Part shown: positions 15,600 through 23,828 of the stretch, piece after piece
How the letters are laid out: each line of letters starts with the position of its first letter
Numbering within the stretch: the first letter of the stretch is position 1
Source of the DNA: Aureibaculum algae
GTDB lineage: Bacteria > Bacteroidota > Bacteroidia > Flavobacteriales > Flavobacteriaceae
Direction of reading: 5' to 3'
Length of the DNA: 64,000 nt
Assembly (NCBI RefSeq): GCF_006065315.1
Contig: NZ_CP040749.1
Location: 3,300,501-3,364,500 of the forward strand
The notes under the pieces: model-generated
Seen by the model: the letters and a program-made list of their open reading frames with translations, nothing else
What the model was told of the DNA's origin: nothing
Databases searched by the model: none
Made by a program: the position numbers and the translations under genes

Positions 15600-16973
15600 T
15601 TACGAATTCTTTACTGCTTTAAGTAGGGTTTCAAAATTACAAGAACTTTGATCTCCACTTTTCATATTTTTTAAAGTATACTTACTTTCATTTAATTCAG
15701 ATTCACCAACGAGAACGACAAAATTAATATCACGCTTATTGGCATAATTCATCTGTTTCTTCAGTTTTGCATTGTCTGGATACAATTCTGATTTTACGTC
15801 ATTTTCACGCAATTTTTTAATCGTTTCTAAACAATAAAAAGCTTCATTTTCTCCGAAATTAATGAATAAAACCTTTGGTTTAGGCAATTCTACTTTTTGA
15901 AATAAGCCTAACTCTTCTAACACTAAATAAATTCTATCCAATCCAAATGAGATCCCTATCCCACTCATATTTTTTAAACCAAATATTCCCGTTAAATCAT
16001 CATATCTTCCACCACCACCAATAGACCCCATCTTCACTTGAGCTGCAGCAACTTCAAAAATGGCTCCCGTATAATAATTCAATCCTCTTGCCAGCGTAAC
16101 ATCAAGCTTTAAACTACTGGTATTCAAACCTAGTTTTGCAACATTATTAATAACAAACGCTAGTTCAGAAACACCTTGTAAACCTTGGTCGGAATCTTTT
16201 AAAATAACTTTCAATTCTTTTAACATCGAATCATTATCTCCTTGCAATTGCAATAAAGGGGCTACTTTTTTAATGGCTTCCTCCGTTATGCCTTTACCTA
16301 GCATTTCTTTAATGACACCGTCTTTACCAATTTTATCTAACTTATCTAGAGCAACTGTAAAATCAATCAATTTATCAGAAGCACCAATAACCTCGGCAAT
16401 ACCAGAAAGTATTTTTCGGTTGTTTATTTTTATAATGGTCTCTTTTAATCCTAGTTTAGTAAAAATGTCATCATACAATTGTACAAATTCTACTTCTTGC
16501 CATAATGAAGTGCTTCCCACTACATCGGCATCACATTGGTAAAACTCTCTAAAACGTCCTTTTTGAGGTCTATCTGCACGCCAAACAGGTTGCATTTGAT
16601 AGCGTTTAAATGGAAATTCAATTTCGTTTTGGTGTTGTACAACATATCTGGCAAAAGGAACTGTAAGGTCGTAACGAAGTGCTTTTTCCGAGATAGAAGC
16701 AGTTAAAGCATTACTATTTTTCTCATTTAAAGCAGTCTCATTTGCTTTAGATAAATAATCACCTGAATTTAATATCTTAAAAATCAATCGATCTCCTTCT
16801 TCGCCATACTTCCCCATGAGTGTAGAAGAGTTTTCAAAACTCGGTGTTTCAATGGGTTGAAATCCGTAATTCTCAAATGCTTCTTTTATAACATTAAAAA
16901 TATAATTTCGTTGCGTTACTTCTGTTGGTGAAAAATCTCTTGTCCCTTTAGGTATGCTTGGTTTTTGTGCCAT
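15600..16973 (-). CDS. hisS: Histidyl-tRNA synthetase
   Basis: Class II aminoacyl-tRNA synthetase charging tRNA-His. The 457 residues contain motif 2 (RYQMQPVWRADRPQKGRFREFYQCD), the histidine-binding LARGLNYYTGAIFE, and motif 3 (GIGISFGLDRIYLVLEEL). The C-terminal anticodon-binding domain (about residues 365-457) ends the protein. Length is slightly above the bacterial norm because of an insertion around residues 200-250, common in Bacteroidota and eukaryote-like forms. The start at 16973 gives the conserved PSIPKGTRDFSP N-terminus. Confidence 0.96.
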   Translation of the reverse strand: MAQKPSIPKGTRDFSPTEVTQRNYIFNVIKEAFENYGFQPIETPSFENSSTLMGKYGEEGDRLIFKILNSGDYLSKANETALNEKNSNALTASISEKALRYDLTVPFARYVVQHQNEIEFPFKRYQMQPVWRADRPQKGRFREFYQCDADVVGSTSLWQEVEFVQLYDDIFTKLGLKETIIKINNRKILSGIAEVIGASDKLIDFTVALDKLDKIGKDGVIKEMLGKGITEEAIKKVAPLLQLQGDNDSMLKELKVILKDSDQGLQGVSELAFVINNVAKLGLNTSSLKLDVTLARGLNYYTGAIFEVAAAQVKMGSIGGGGRYDDLTGIFGLKNMSGIGISFGLDRIYLVLEELGLFQKVELPKPKVLFINFGENEAFYCLETIKKLRENDVKSELYPDNAKLKKQMNYANKRDINFVVLVGESELNESKYTLKNMKSGDQSSCNFETLLKAVKNS

Positions 16974-17147
16974 TAATTTTTTAAATAAGCTGCAAATATC
17001 GGAAATAATTACCGTTTTTTAAGATGGAAACTTGAATTGTTTAGGAGTCATTGTATTGGCAAAATTTTAAACCAAAACAAAGAAATGCATTTTAAACTTT
17101 AAACTAAACAAAAAATGGCTAACGCTCACTGAACACCGACAGCTTCA

Positions 17148-17618
17148 TTATAGTCTATCGAATTCCGTTTTTTCTTCAAAACTTAATTTGACTTCCTGTT
17201 TAAAGATTTCTTTTTTGGGAAATTTTAAATACATAATGACTGCCATAAGTACAGAAACAAATAAAAAGATAATATTATTCGATTGAAAAGCTGCGACAAT
17301 TGCAATAAATGCAGGAGCCTCTAACCAGGCCCCTTTTACAATAGTTGCGGTTTGGTATTGAGCTAATTTAGAATTTAAAGTATTATTTGGTGAAATTCTT
17401 TTAACCATAGATTGGTATACAGAATCACTAAAAAAGATACTACCAACAGCCATAATCGGTACCACTATTGTAAAAATATTGGTAATATCTATATCGTATA
17501 CTGGTGTATCAATTAGGATAAAAGCAACAACTGAGAATACTACTATACCCGCAATTAAAGCTCCATAAATAATTTGTAATGTTTTAAAAATACCGTTTTG
17601 TTGTGCACTGTTATCCAT
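17148..17618 (-). CDS. Four-helix membrane protein, function unknown
   Basis: A 156-residue protein with helices at about residues 12-32, 45-65, 88-108 and 112-130, and an acidic C-terminal tail (EVKLSFEEKTEFDRL). I recognise no catalytic motif. The start overlaps the end of the DUF4126 gene by 8 bases, so the two are translated together and probably cooperate. Small membrane proteins of this topology are frequent in Flavobacteriia, without known function. Confidence 0.65.
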   Translation of the reverse strand: MDNSAQQNGIFKTLQIIYGALIAGIVVFSVVAFILIDTPVYDIDITNIFTIVVPIMAVGSIFFSDSVYQSMVKRISPNNTLNSKLAQYQTATIVKGAWLEAPAFIAIVAAFQSNNIIFLFVSVLMAVIMYLKFPKKEIFKQEVKLSFEEKTEFDRL

Positions 17619-18183
17619 CTATCTGTTTTTTTGGCTTAAACCATTTGAATACTTTAAATAATAACCACAATATAATAATTACAAAAACTATGGCTAAAAC
17701 TGGAGCCACAAAAGCTAAAACAGCCATAATTATTGAGGTACCTGATTCAACTGTTGACACTATGGGGTTCGCAATACCACCAGTGGTAGCTGTTGCTGTT
17801 AATCTTGCCGTACTTGTAGATGCTTTAATAGCAGTAGCCGTTCCTCCACCTGCAATAATAGCCAAAGACCATGTTATTATTGGGTCTAAATCGACCGCTG
17901 TTGATAACATTACTGCAGTACCTGCAACGGCTGCCAAAGGCACAGCAATAACATCTAATAAATTATCTAACCAAGGAATAAGGTAGGCACCAATTTCAAC
18001 GACTGTTGCAATACCTAAAGTAATCATTGCCGCAGAACTGCCTATCCATTCCCAATTTTCATTTAAGGGAATAATCTGATAATAGGAAGCTAAACTCAAC
18101 GCAAAAAGTGGTACAAATATTCTAAAACCCACCGAAGCAGCTAGGCCAATACCTAATAGAATACTAAAAATTGTTTCGGGCAT
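17611..18183 (-). CDS. DUF4126 family membrane protein
   Basis: A 190-residue integral membrane protein. The glycine/alanine-rich repeats (LLGIGLAASVGFRIFVPLFALSL at the N-terminus, DLDPIITWSLAIIAGGGTA near 100, TGGIANPIVSTVESGTS near 130) match DUF4126 as I know it, a family of unknown role. Two near-symmetric halves suggest an internal duplication. Its promoter region carries a -7 box 19 bases upstream and two G-run/C-run inverted repeats shared with the divergent 50-residue protein gene. Confidence 0.75.
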   Translation of the reverse strand: MPETIFSILLGIGLAASVGFRIFVPLFALSLASYYQIIPLNENWEWIGSSAAMITLGIATVVEIGAYLIPWLDNLLDVIAVPLAAVAGTAVMLSTAVDLDPIITWSLAIIAGGGTATAIKASTSTARLTATATTGGIANPIVSTVESGTSIIMAVLAFVAPVLAIVFVIIILWLLFKVFKWFKPKKQIDG

Positions 18184-18201
18184 TTACGTTTTATTATAAC
18201 A

Positions 18202-18209
18202 CAAAGATA
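18202..18209 (-). promoter_or_regulatory. -7 box TATCTTTG for the DUF4126 gene
   Basis: Perfect TAnnTTTG on the minus strand, 19 bases before the ATG at 18183. No clear TTG at the ideal distance. Confidence 0.4.
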
Positions 18210-18236
18210 GTTACAATTATTATTCCAACATAACAT

Positions 18237-18275
18237 AGGGGATTTTTCCCCTTTTTGCTCTAGGGTTTTCCCCCA
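18237..18275. promoter_or_regulatory. Two tandem G-run/C-run inverted repeats in a divergent promoter region
   Basis: First site AGGGG-ATTTTT-CCCCT (18237-18252); second site AGGGTTTTCCCCC (18262-18274). Their centres are 23 bases apart, near two helical turns, and both lie between opposing -7 boxes at 18202-18209 and 18314-18321. The layout suggests a dimeric regulator binding twice. The first site is also followed by TTTTT on the plus strand like a terminator, but no plus-strand gene precedes it. Confidence 0.4.
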
Positions 18276-18313
18276 ATTTGATTTCCGCTCTTTTCTATTA
18301 AGAGAACTTGCCT

Positions 18314-18321
18314 TACTTTTG
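18314..18321 (+). promoter_or_regulatory. -7 box TACTTTTG for the 50-residue protein gene
   Basis: Perfect TAnnTTTG 17 bases before the ATG at 18339. The -33 region is TTTTCT, not TTG, which may imply activator dependence. Confidence 0.4.
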
Positions 18322-18338
18322 AGTTCAAACAAAACGCT

Positions 18339-18491
18339 ATGTCTCACTCTCGTCATAATTTCAATAATAACGAAGATTCAGAACCTTATGGTCCTCAATT
18401 TTGGGATAAAGTTGTAAAAGCCCTATTTATTGCCGGTGTATCTTTAATTCTACTAATGATTGCTTTAAAATGGTTTGGTCTTATAAATTAA
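18339..18491 (+). CDS. Small single-helix membrane protein (50 residues)
   Basis: ATG at 18339 to TAA at 18491. The N-terminal 20 residues are polar and Asn/Glu-rich; GPQFWDKVVKALFIAGVSLI leads into one transmembrane helix (about residues 28-47) ending KWFGLIN. It has its own -7 box, and its spacing from the divergent DUF4126 gene suggests shared control. Function is unknown. It is short enough to be missed by automated calling with a 60-residue cutoff. Confidence 0.65.
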   Translation: MSHSRHNFNNNEDSEPYGPQFWDKVVKALFIAGVSLILLMIALKWFGLIN

Positions 18492-18684
18492 TTAGACCTA
18501 CTTTGAAAACCCTTCTCGTTTAAATTTTTTAATCCCCTAATAAGTCAATAACTTTGTAACTTAAATAAGTTAGAAAAATGATTGGCGTTTCAAAACTCTT
18601 GATATCATAAAGTTTCAGCAAGCCTAACAATGCTTATAAACATTTAGCTTATGTATAATTAGAATATTATAAAACATTGAATCA

Positions 18685-19257
18685 ATGAAAATATATACAA
18701 AAACAGGAGATAAAGGACAAACGTCACTTTATGGAGGCACCCGCGTACCTAAATATCATTTACGTATTGAAGCTTATGGCACTGTTGATGAATTAAATTC
18801 ACATATTGGCTTATTAAAAGATCAAAAAATTACGGAACCTACAGCGAAAACATTACTAAAAGTTCAAAATGAACTGTTTACACTTGGTGCCATGTTAGCC
18901 ACGCCTCCTGAAAAGGAAACTTTAAAAAATGGTAAGGAACGTTTAAATATTCCGAAAATCACAACGTCTGACATCGAATATTTGGAAAATGAAATAGATA
19001 CAATGCAGCAAACATTGCCGCAAATGACCCATTTTGTATTGCCAGGTGGTCACCAAACTGTGTCATTTTGTCATATTGCTAGATGTATTTGTCGTCGTGC
19101 TGAGCGTTTATCGGTGCAGCTCAATGAAAATGACCCTATTAATGATCATATAATCATGTATCTAAATAGACTATCAGACTATCTTTTTGTATTGGCACGG
19201 AAGTTGACTTATGATAATCATGTTGAGGAGATACCTTGGCTACCTAGTAAAAATTAG
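18685..19257 (+). CDS. Cob(I)alamin adenosyltransferase, PduO type
   Basis: Transfers the adenosyl group of ATP to cob(I)alamin to form coenzyme B12. The 190 residues show the N-terminal ATP motif YTKTGDKGQTSLYGG, AYGTVDELNSHIG near residue 32, and ARCICRRAERLSV near 133 with LNRLSDYLFVLAR, all diagnostic of the PduO/MMAB family. It stands alone, with no cobalamin riboswitch or B12 synthesis genes nearby, consistent with use of scavenged cobalamin for a B12-dependent enzyme elsewhere. A possible -7 box TAACTTTG lies at 18549-18556. Confidence 0.93.
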   Translation: MKIYTKTGDKGQTSLYGGTRVPKYHLRIEAYGTVDELNSHIGLLKDQKITEPTAKTLLKVQNELFTLGAMLATPPEKETLKNGKERLNIPKITTSDIEYLENEIDTMQQTLPQMTHFVLPGGHQTVSFCHIARCICRRAERLSVQLNENDPINDHIIMYLNRLSDYLFVLARKLTYDNHVEEIPWLPSKN

Positions 19258-19354
19258 TTTAGAATCCCTATTTGGATTTCTAGTAAAAAAAATAGCAACA
19301 TCAACCTATATTAATTATTAAAACCAATTAAGTTGATGATAATTTATAGAGATT

Positions 19355-19368
19355 AAAGAACGTTCTTT
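19355..19368. promoter_or_regulatory. Palindrome AAAGAACGTTCTTT upstream of the DUF2795 promoter
   Basis: A perfect 14-base palindrome centred about 37 bases upstream of the -33 box at 19398. Position and symmetry fit an activator or repressor operator. Confidence 0.4.
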
Positions 19369-19397
19369 TATAATTTGAAAAATAATACATAAAAAAC

Positions 19398-19427
19398 TTG
19401 CTTTTGTGCTTAAAAAAATTACTTTTG
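19398..19427 (+). promoter_or_regulatory. Bacteroidota consensus promoter for the DUF2795 gene
   Basis: TTG (19398-19400), exactly 19 bases, then TACTTTTG (19420-19427). This is the clearest promoter in the window. It lies 26 bases before the ATG at 19454, giving a leader of about 20 bases. Confidence 0.75.
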
Positions 19428-19453
19428 CAAAATATTAAAATTATATTACAATT

Positions 19454-19675
19454 ATGTATTGGACTTTAGAATTGGCATCTTACTTAAGTGATGCTCCTTG
19501 GCCAGCCACCAAAGACGAGTTAGTTGATTACGCTATCAGAACTGGTGCACCGCTTGAAGTTGTTGAAAACTTGCAAGCAATTGAAGACGAAGATGATTCT
19601 TACGAGTCTATTCAAGAAATATGGTCGGACTATCCAACGGATGAAGATTTCCTATGGAATGAAGATGAATATTAA
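19454..19675 (+). CDS. DUF2795 domain protein (73 residues)
   Basis: A small, very acidic soluble protein. The first 40 residues (YWTLELASYLSDAPWPATKDELVDYAIRTGAPLEVVENLQ) form the helical DUF2795 unit, and the tail is rich in Asp and Glu (EDEDDSYESI, YPTDEDFLWNEDEY). Function is unknown; members are small, abundant and often strongly expressed. The perfect promoter, upstream palindrome and strong terminator here indicate a highly transcribed single-gene unit. Confidence 0.8.
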   Translation: MYWTLELASYLSDAPWPATKDELVDYAIRTGAPLEVVENLQAIEDEDDSYESIQEIWSDYPTDEDFLWNEDEY

Positions 19676-19682
19676 AAAATCT

Positions 19683-19709
19683 AAAGTCTCGTAATGAGAC
19701 TTTTTTTTT
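19683..19709 (+). terminator. Intrinsic terminator after the DUF2795 gene
   Basis: AAAGTCTC (19683-19690) pairs with GAGACTTT (19696-19703) around a 5-base loop, followed by a T-run to 19709. It starts 8 bases after the stop codon. Confidence 0.85.
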
Positions 19710-19763
19710 GGTTTTTATTCACCTTTTTATATAAAAATTAACTGTCTATAATACACAGATTCT

Positions 19764-19771
19764 TATATTTG
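19764..19771 (+). promoter_or_regulatory. -7 box TATATTTG for the 53-residue protein gene
   Basis: Perfect TAnnTTTG 16 bases before the ATG at 19787. CTG occupies the ideal -33 position (19742-19744), one base off TTG. Confidence 0.45.
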
Positions 19772-19786
19772 TGTAAAGTATTGACT

Positions 19787-19948
19787 ATGAATAAAATCGA
19801 AGTTTTTGGTTTGATAAGTATAACCGTAGGTCTATTGTCAATTTACTTTTTTGACAATAATGGCATCAATTTTATTTCTGGTTTATTAATTGGATTAGGT
19901 CTTGGTCTTAGCTTTTCTAGGCTGATTAAATCTAAAAAAATTAATTAA
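19787..19948 (+). CDS. Small two-helix membrane protein (53 residues)
   Basis: ATG at 19787 to TAA at 19948. Two hydrophobic segments (about residues 5-22 and 28-45) flank the short loop DNNGINF, and the C-terminus is basic (RLIKSKKIN). Glycine spacing in the second helix (LIGLGLGL) suggests tight helix packing. No homologue is recognised. It lies between the DUF2795 terminator and secA and has its own -7 box, 66 bases before secA. Confidence 0.55.
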   Translation: MNKIEVFGLISITVGLLSIYFFDNNGINFISGLLIGLGLGLSFSRLIKSKKIN

Positions 19949-20014
19949 TAGCATAAAAATTACAATAAAAAACACATCAAAATATTGATTTAATTCAATA
20001 TAAAAAAGAAACAT

Positions 20015-23000
20015 ATGAGTATTTTAAATTCAGTCCTTAAAGTCTTTGTGGGCGATAAAAAGAAAAAAGACTTAAAAGAATTACAACCTATAGTAACTAA
20101 CGTTAGGGCTTTTGAAAGCCAAATGGAAAAACTTTCTATTGACGAAATTAGGGGTAAGACTTTAGAATTTAAACAAAAAATAAAGGAGGCTCGAAAACCC
20201 TTTGATGATAAAATAGCAGAATTAAATATTGAGATTGAGACCGCGAATATTGATCGCAAAGAAGAAATCTATAAACAAATTGATTTACTAAATGAAGATG
20301 CTTATCAAGCTTCTGAAGGTGTTTTGTTAGATGTTCAAGCTGAGGCATTTGCTGTTATTAAAGAGACGGCAAAGCGTTTGGTAAACAACACAACACTAAA
20401 AGTAAAAGCGACACCATTTGATAGAGAAATATCTGCCGATAACGATTATGTCGTCTTGGAGGATGATTATGCTATTTGGAGTAACTCTTGGGATGCTGCT
20501 GGTAAACCTATTACTTGGGACATGATTCATTATGATGTGCAACTAATTGGTGGTTCGGTATTACATCAAGGTAAAATTGCTGAAATGATGACGGGTGAAG
20601 GTAAAACATTAGTTGCCACTTTAGCCATATATCTAAACGCTCTTACTGGAAACGGAGTACATGTAGTTACAGTAAATGATTATTTAGCCAAACGTGATGC
20701 TGCATGGATGGGACCTTTATTTGAATTTCATGGTTTAAGTATTGATTGTATCGATTACCACAAACCTAATTCTGACGCCAGAAGAAAGGCCTATAACGCT
20801 GACATTACCTATGGTACAAATAATGAATTTGGTTTTGATTACTTGCGTGATAATATGGCACATGCACCAAAAGATTTAGTGCAACGCCCACATAACTTTG
20901 CCATTATAGATGAGGTAGATTCAGTTTTAATTGATGATGCTCGTACACCATTAATTATTTCAGGGGCTACACCTCAAGGTGATAGACATGAATTTAATGA
21001 GTTAAAACCAAAGGTTAATGATATTGTAAGCAAACAGCGAACTTTTTTAACGGGTGTATTAGCTGATGCTAAAAAAATGATTGCAGAAGGTAATGAAAAA
21101 GAAGGTGCTATTCATTTATTAAGAGTATTCAGAGGTTTACCAAAAAATAAAGCATTAATAAAATATTTAAGTCAAGAAGGTATTAAACAATTACTGCAAA
21201 AAACTGAAAATCATTTTATGCAGGATAACAATAAAGAGATGCCAAAAATTGATGAAGCACTTTATTTTGTTATTGATGAAAAAAATAATTCTATAGAGTT
21301 AACAGATAAAGGTATTGAGCAGTTATCAGGTACAAAAGATAAGGAAGATAATTTCTTTTTACTACCTGACCTTGGAATGGAAATAGCCCGAATTGAAAAG
21401 GAAAATGAAACTCCAGAAGATATTGCCAAAGCCAAGGAAGAATTGTTTAGAGATTTTAGTATAAAAAGTGAGCGTATCCATACGTTAAATCAACTTTTGA
21501 AGGCCTATACCCTATTTGAAAAAGATATAGAGTATGTAATCATGGACAACAAAATTAAAATTGTTGATGAGCAAACGGGTCGTGTTATGGACGGTCGTCG
21601 TTATTCTGACGGACTGCACCAAGCACTTGAAGCAAAAGAGAATGTTAAAATTGAGGATGCAACCCAAACGTATGCTACTGTTACGCTGCAAAATTATTTT
21701 AGAATGTACAACAAGCTTTCTGGGATGACAGGTACTGCTGTTACTGAAGCTGGTGAATTTTGGGAAATTTACAAATTAGATGTAGTTGAAATACCAACCA
21801 ACGTGCCTTTAGTACGTAAAGATAAAGAGGATTTAATTTACAAAACTAAACGCGAAAAATACAACGCTGTCATTGAAGAAATAGTAAGATTGGTTGAAGA
21901 AAAAAGACCTGTATTAGTAGGTACAACCTCTGTTGAAATTTCTGAATTATTAGGTAGAATGTTAACCATTAGAAAAATACCTCATAATGTATTAAATGCA
22001 AAATTGCATAAGAAAGAAGCTGATATAGTTGCCGAAGCTGGTAATCCTGGTGTAGTAACTATTGCAACAAACATGGCTGGTCGTGGTACGGATATTAAAT
22101 TATCTGCTGAAGTAAAAGCGTCAGGTGGTTTAGCCATTGTCGGTACAGAACGACATGATTCTCGTCGTGTAGATAGACAATTACGGGGTAGAGCTGGTCG
22201 TCAAGGTGATCCAGGATCTTCTCAATTTTATGTTTCTTTAGAGGATAATTTAATGCGATTATTTGGTTCGGAACGTGTTGCCAAAATGATGGACAGAATG
22301 GGATTAAAAGAAGGCGAAATGATTCAACATTCTATGATTTCAAAATCTATTGAACGAGCTCAGAAAAAAGTAGAAGAAAACAACTTTGGTATTAGAAAAA
22401 GATTGTTAGAATATGATGATATTATGAACTCTCAACGTGAAGTGGTTTATAAACGTCGTCGTCATGCATTGTATGGAGAACGTTTACAGGTTGATATCGT
22501 AAATATGGTTTATGATACCTGTGAAGCTATTGTAATTGATAACAAAGCGTCTAATGATTATTCTAATTTTGAATTTGAACTAATTCGTTTTTCTTCAAGC
22601 TCTTCACCGTTTACAAAAGAAGAATTTGAAACGAAACCAGAGCAAGATTTGATTGACGAACTGTTTAGAATTATTTATAAACACTATCAAAACAAAGTTG
22701 AGCGTAATGCTGAAGCGGTATTCCCTGTAATTAAAGATGTTTACGAAAAACAAGGCAATCAATATGAACGTATAGCAGTTCCTTTTACGGATGGTGTTAA
22801 AACTCTAAATGTAGTTACTAATCTTAAAGATGCTTATGAATCTAAAGGAAAAGGATTAGTATCTGATTTTGAAAAAAATATTTCACTTGCCATTATTGAT
22901 GAAACATGGAAAGATCATTTACGTCAAATGGATGAGCTAAAACAATCAGTTCAGAATGCAACTTACGAACAAAAAGATCCACTTTTAGTGTATAAATTTG

Positions 23001-23353
23001 AGGCGTTTGAATTGTTTAAAAAAATGTTGACTAAGGTAAATAAAGAAGTATTGTCTTTCCTATTTAAAGGAGAATTACCAAATCAAAATGCTCAAGAAAT
23101 TTCTCAAGCTAAAGAGCAAAAACGAGAAAAAGTACAAGTGAGCAAGGCAGATTACAACAGTCCTACTCAAGACACAAGTACCAATCAAACACAAGAACAA
23201 CATGTTACCGAAACTATTGTACGTCAAGAACGTAAAATAGGAAGAAATGAACGTGTTACTATTAAACATGTGATAAATGGTGAAAGTAAAGAAGTTAAAT
23301 TTAAGCAAGCTATTCCTTTAATTGAAAAAGGAGAATGGGTATTGGTTGAATAG
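20015..23353 (+). CDS. secA: Preprotein translocase ATPase SecA
   Basis: Motor of the Sec export pathway, driving unfolded proteins through SecYEG. The 1112 residues include Walker A (MTGEGKTLVATLA), Walker B (IDEVDSVLIDDARTP), the TNMAGRGTDIKL and GRAGRQGDPGSSQFYVSLEDNLMRLFG helicase motifs, and the helical scaffold. It is about 200 residues longer than E. coli SecA, with extra sequence around residues 330-490 of NBD1/PPXD. The usual C-terminal zinc motif (CxCxSGxxxxxC) is absent; the protein ends instead in a basic segment reading RNERVTIKHVINGESKEVKF and closing GEWVLVE. That tail must take over any SecB or ribosome contact. Confidence 0.96.
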   Translation: MSILNSVLKVFVGDKKKKDLKELQPIVTNVRAFESQMEKLSIDEIRGKTLEFKQKIKEARKPFDDKIAELNIEIETANIDRKEEIYKQIDLLNEDAYQASEGVLLDVQAEAFAVIKETAKRLVNNTTLKVKATPFDREISADNDYVVLEDDYAIWSNSWDAAGKPITWDMIHYDVQLIGGSVLHQGKIAEMMTGEGKTLVATLAIYLNALTGNGVHVVTVNDYLAKRDAAWMGPLFEFHGLSIDCIDYHKPNSDARRKAYNADITYGTNNEFGFDYLRDNMAHAPKDLVQRPHNFAIIDEVDSVLIDDARTPLIISGATPQGDRHEFNELKPKVNDIVSKQRTFLTGVLADAKKMIAEGNEKEGAIHLLRVFRGLPKNKALIKYLSQEGIKQLLQKTENHFMQDNNKEMPKIDEALYFVIDEKNNSIELTDKGIEQLSGTKDKEDNFFLLPDLGMEIARIEKENETPEDIAKAKEELFRDFSIKSERIHTLNQLLKAYTLFEKDIEYVIMDNKIKIVDEQTGRVMDGRRYSDGLHQALEAKENVKIEDATQTYATVTLQNYFRMYNKLSGMTGTAVTEAGEFWEIYKLDVVEIPTNVPLVRKDKEDLIYKTKREKYNAVIEEIVRLVEEKRPVLVGTTSVEISELLGRMLTIRKIPHNVLNAKLHKKEADIVAEAGNPGVVTIATNMAGRGTDIKLSAEVKASGGLAIVGTERHDSRRVDRQLRGRAGRQGDPGSSQFYVSLEDNLMRLFGSERVAKMMDRMGLKEGEMIQHSMISKSIERAQKKVEENNFGIRKRLLEYDDIMNSQREVVYKRRRHALYGERLQVDIVNMVYDTCEAIVIDNKASNDYSNFEFELIRFSSSSSPFTKEEFETKPEQDLIDELFRIIYKHYQNKVERNAEAVFPVIKDVYEKQGNQYERIAVPFTDGVKTLNVVTNLKDAYESKGKGLVSDFEKNISLAIIDETWKDHLRQMDELKQSVQNATYEQKDPLLVYKFEAFELFKKMLTKVNKEVLSFLFKGELPNQNAQEISQAKEQKREKVQVSKADYNSPTQDTSTNQTQEQHVTETIVRQERKIGRNERVTIKHVINGESKEVKFKQAIPLIEKGEWVLVE

Positions 23354-23371
23354 AGAATAGAGAATAGAGAA
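23348..23371 (+). repeat. Short tandem repeat GAATAGA, 3.4 copies
   Basis: Three full copies of the 7-base unit plus GAA, starting inside the last codons of secA; the first copy supplies the TAG stop. Copy-number change would alter only the spacer, except that the stop is inside copy one. Confidence 0.6.
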
Positions 23372-23399
23372 AAAAAATAAAAACATTAAATAGTATTAT

Positions 23400-23828
23400 A
23401 TGAAATGTCCAATTGATGGTTCTGAATTAGAAAAAAGAATGCATGAAAATACTGTAGAAGTAGATGCGTGTAACAAATGTGGAGGTGTTTGGCTTGATGC
23501 TAATGAATTAGAAAAAATTCAGGACGTTAAAATAAATGATTATAAGGAAGAATTAGCTCGCATACCTGATTATGTAGGTAAATCTATATTAATGGCAAAA
23601 TCTAAAGATCAGCCTTTACTAAACTGTCCAAAATGTGATAGAGAAATGGAACGTAGAGAATACGGCTATTGCTCTCAGATCTATATAGATTCTTGTGTTA
23701 ATGGTCACGGTGTTTGGCTTGATAAAAGTGAACTAAAAGATTTAGAAGTCTTTTATGAAAGATCTAGAATCGAGGCTCCTGAAATACGAATGGGCTTTTT
23801 CAGCAGTCTTTTAGATTTTTTTAAATAG
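23400..23828 (+). CDS. Twin zinc-ribbon protein (zf-TFIIB type)
   Basis: A 142-residue soluble protein with two TFIIB-like zinc ribbons. The first is CPIDGSELEKR with CNKCGGVWLDANELEKI (about residues 3-41); the second is CPKCDREMERR with CVNGHGVWLDKSELKDL (about 78-118). The repeated GVWLD(A/K)xEL signature is the hallmark. Function is unknown; nucleic acid or protein binding is plausible. It follows secA by 46 bases on the same strand, so may share its transcript, and ends in a strong terminator. Confidence 0.8.
   Translation: MKCPIDGSELEKRMHENTVEVDACNKCGGVWLDANELEKIQDVKINDYKEELARIPDYVGKSILMAKSKDQPLLNCPKCDREMERREYGYCSQIYIDSCVNGHGVWLDKSELKDLEVFYERSRIEAPEIRMGFFSSLLDFFK

Noticed and set aside
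18237..18257. Intrinsic terminator on the plus strand (AGGGG-ATTTTT-CCCCT plus T-run)
   Set aside because: No plus-strand gene ends upstream; the pair of similar sites between divergent promoters fits an operator better.
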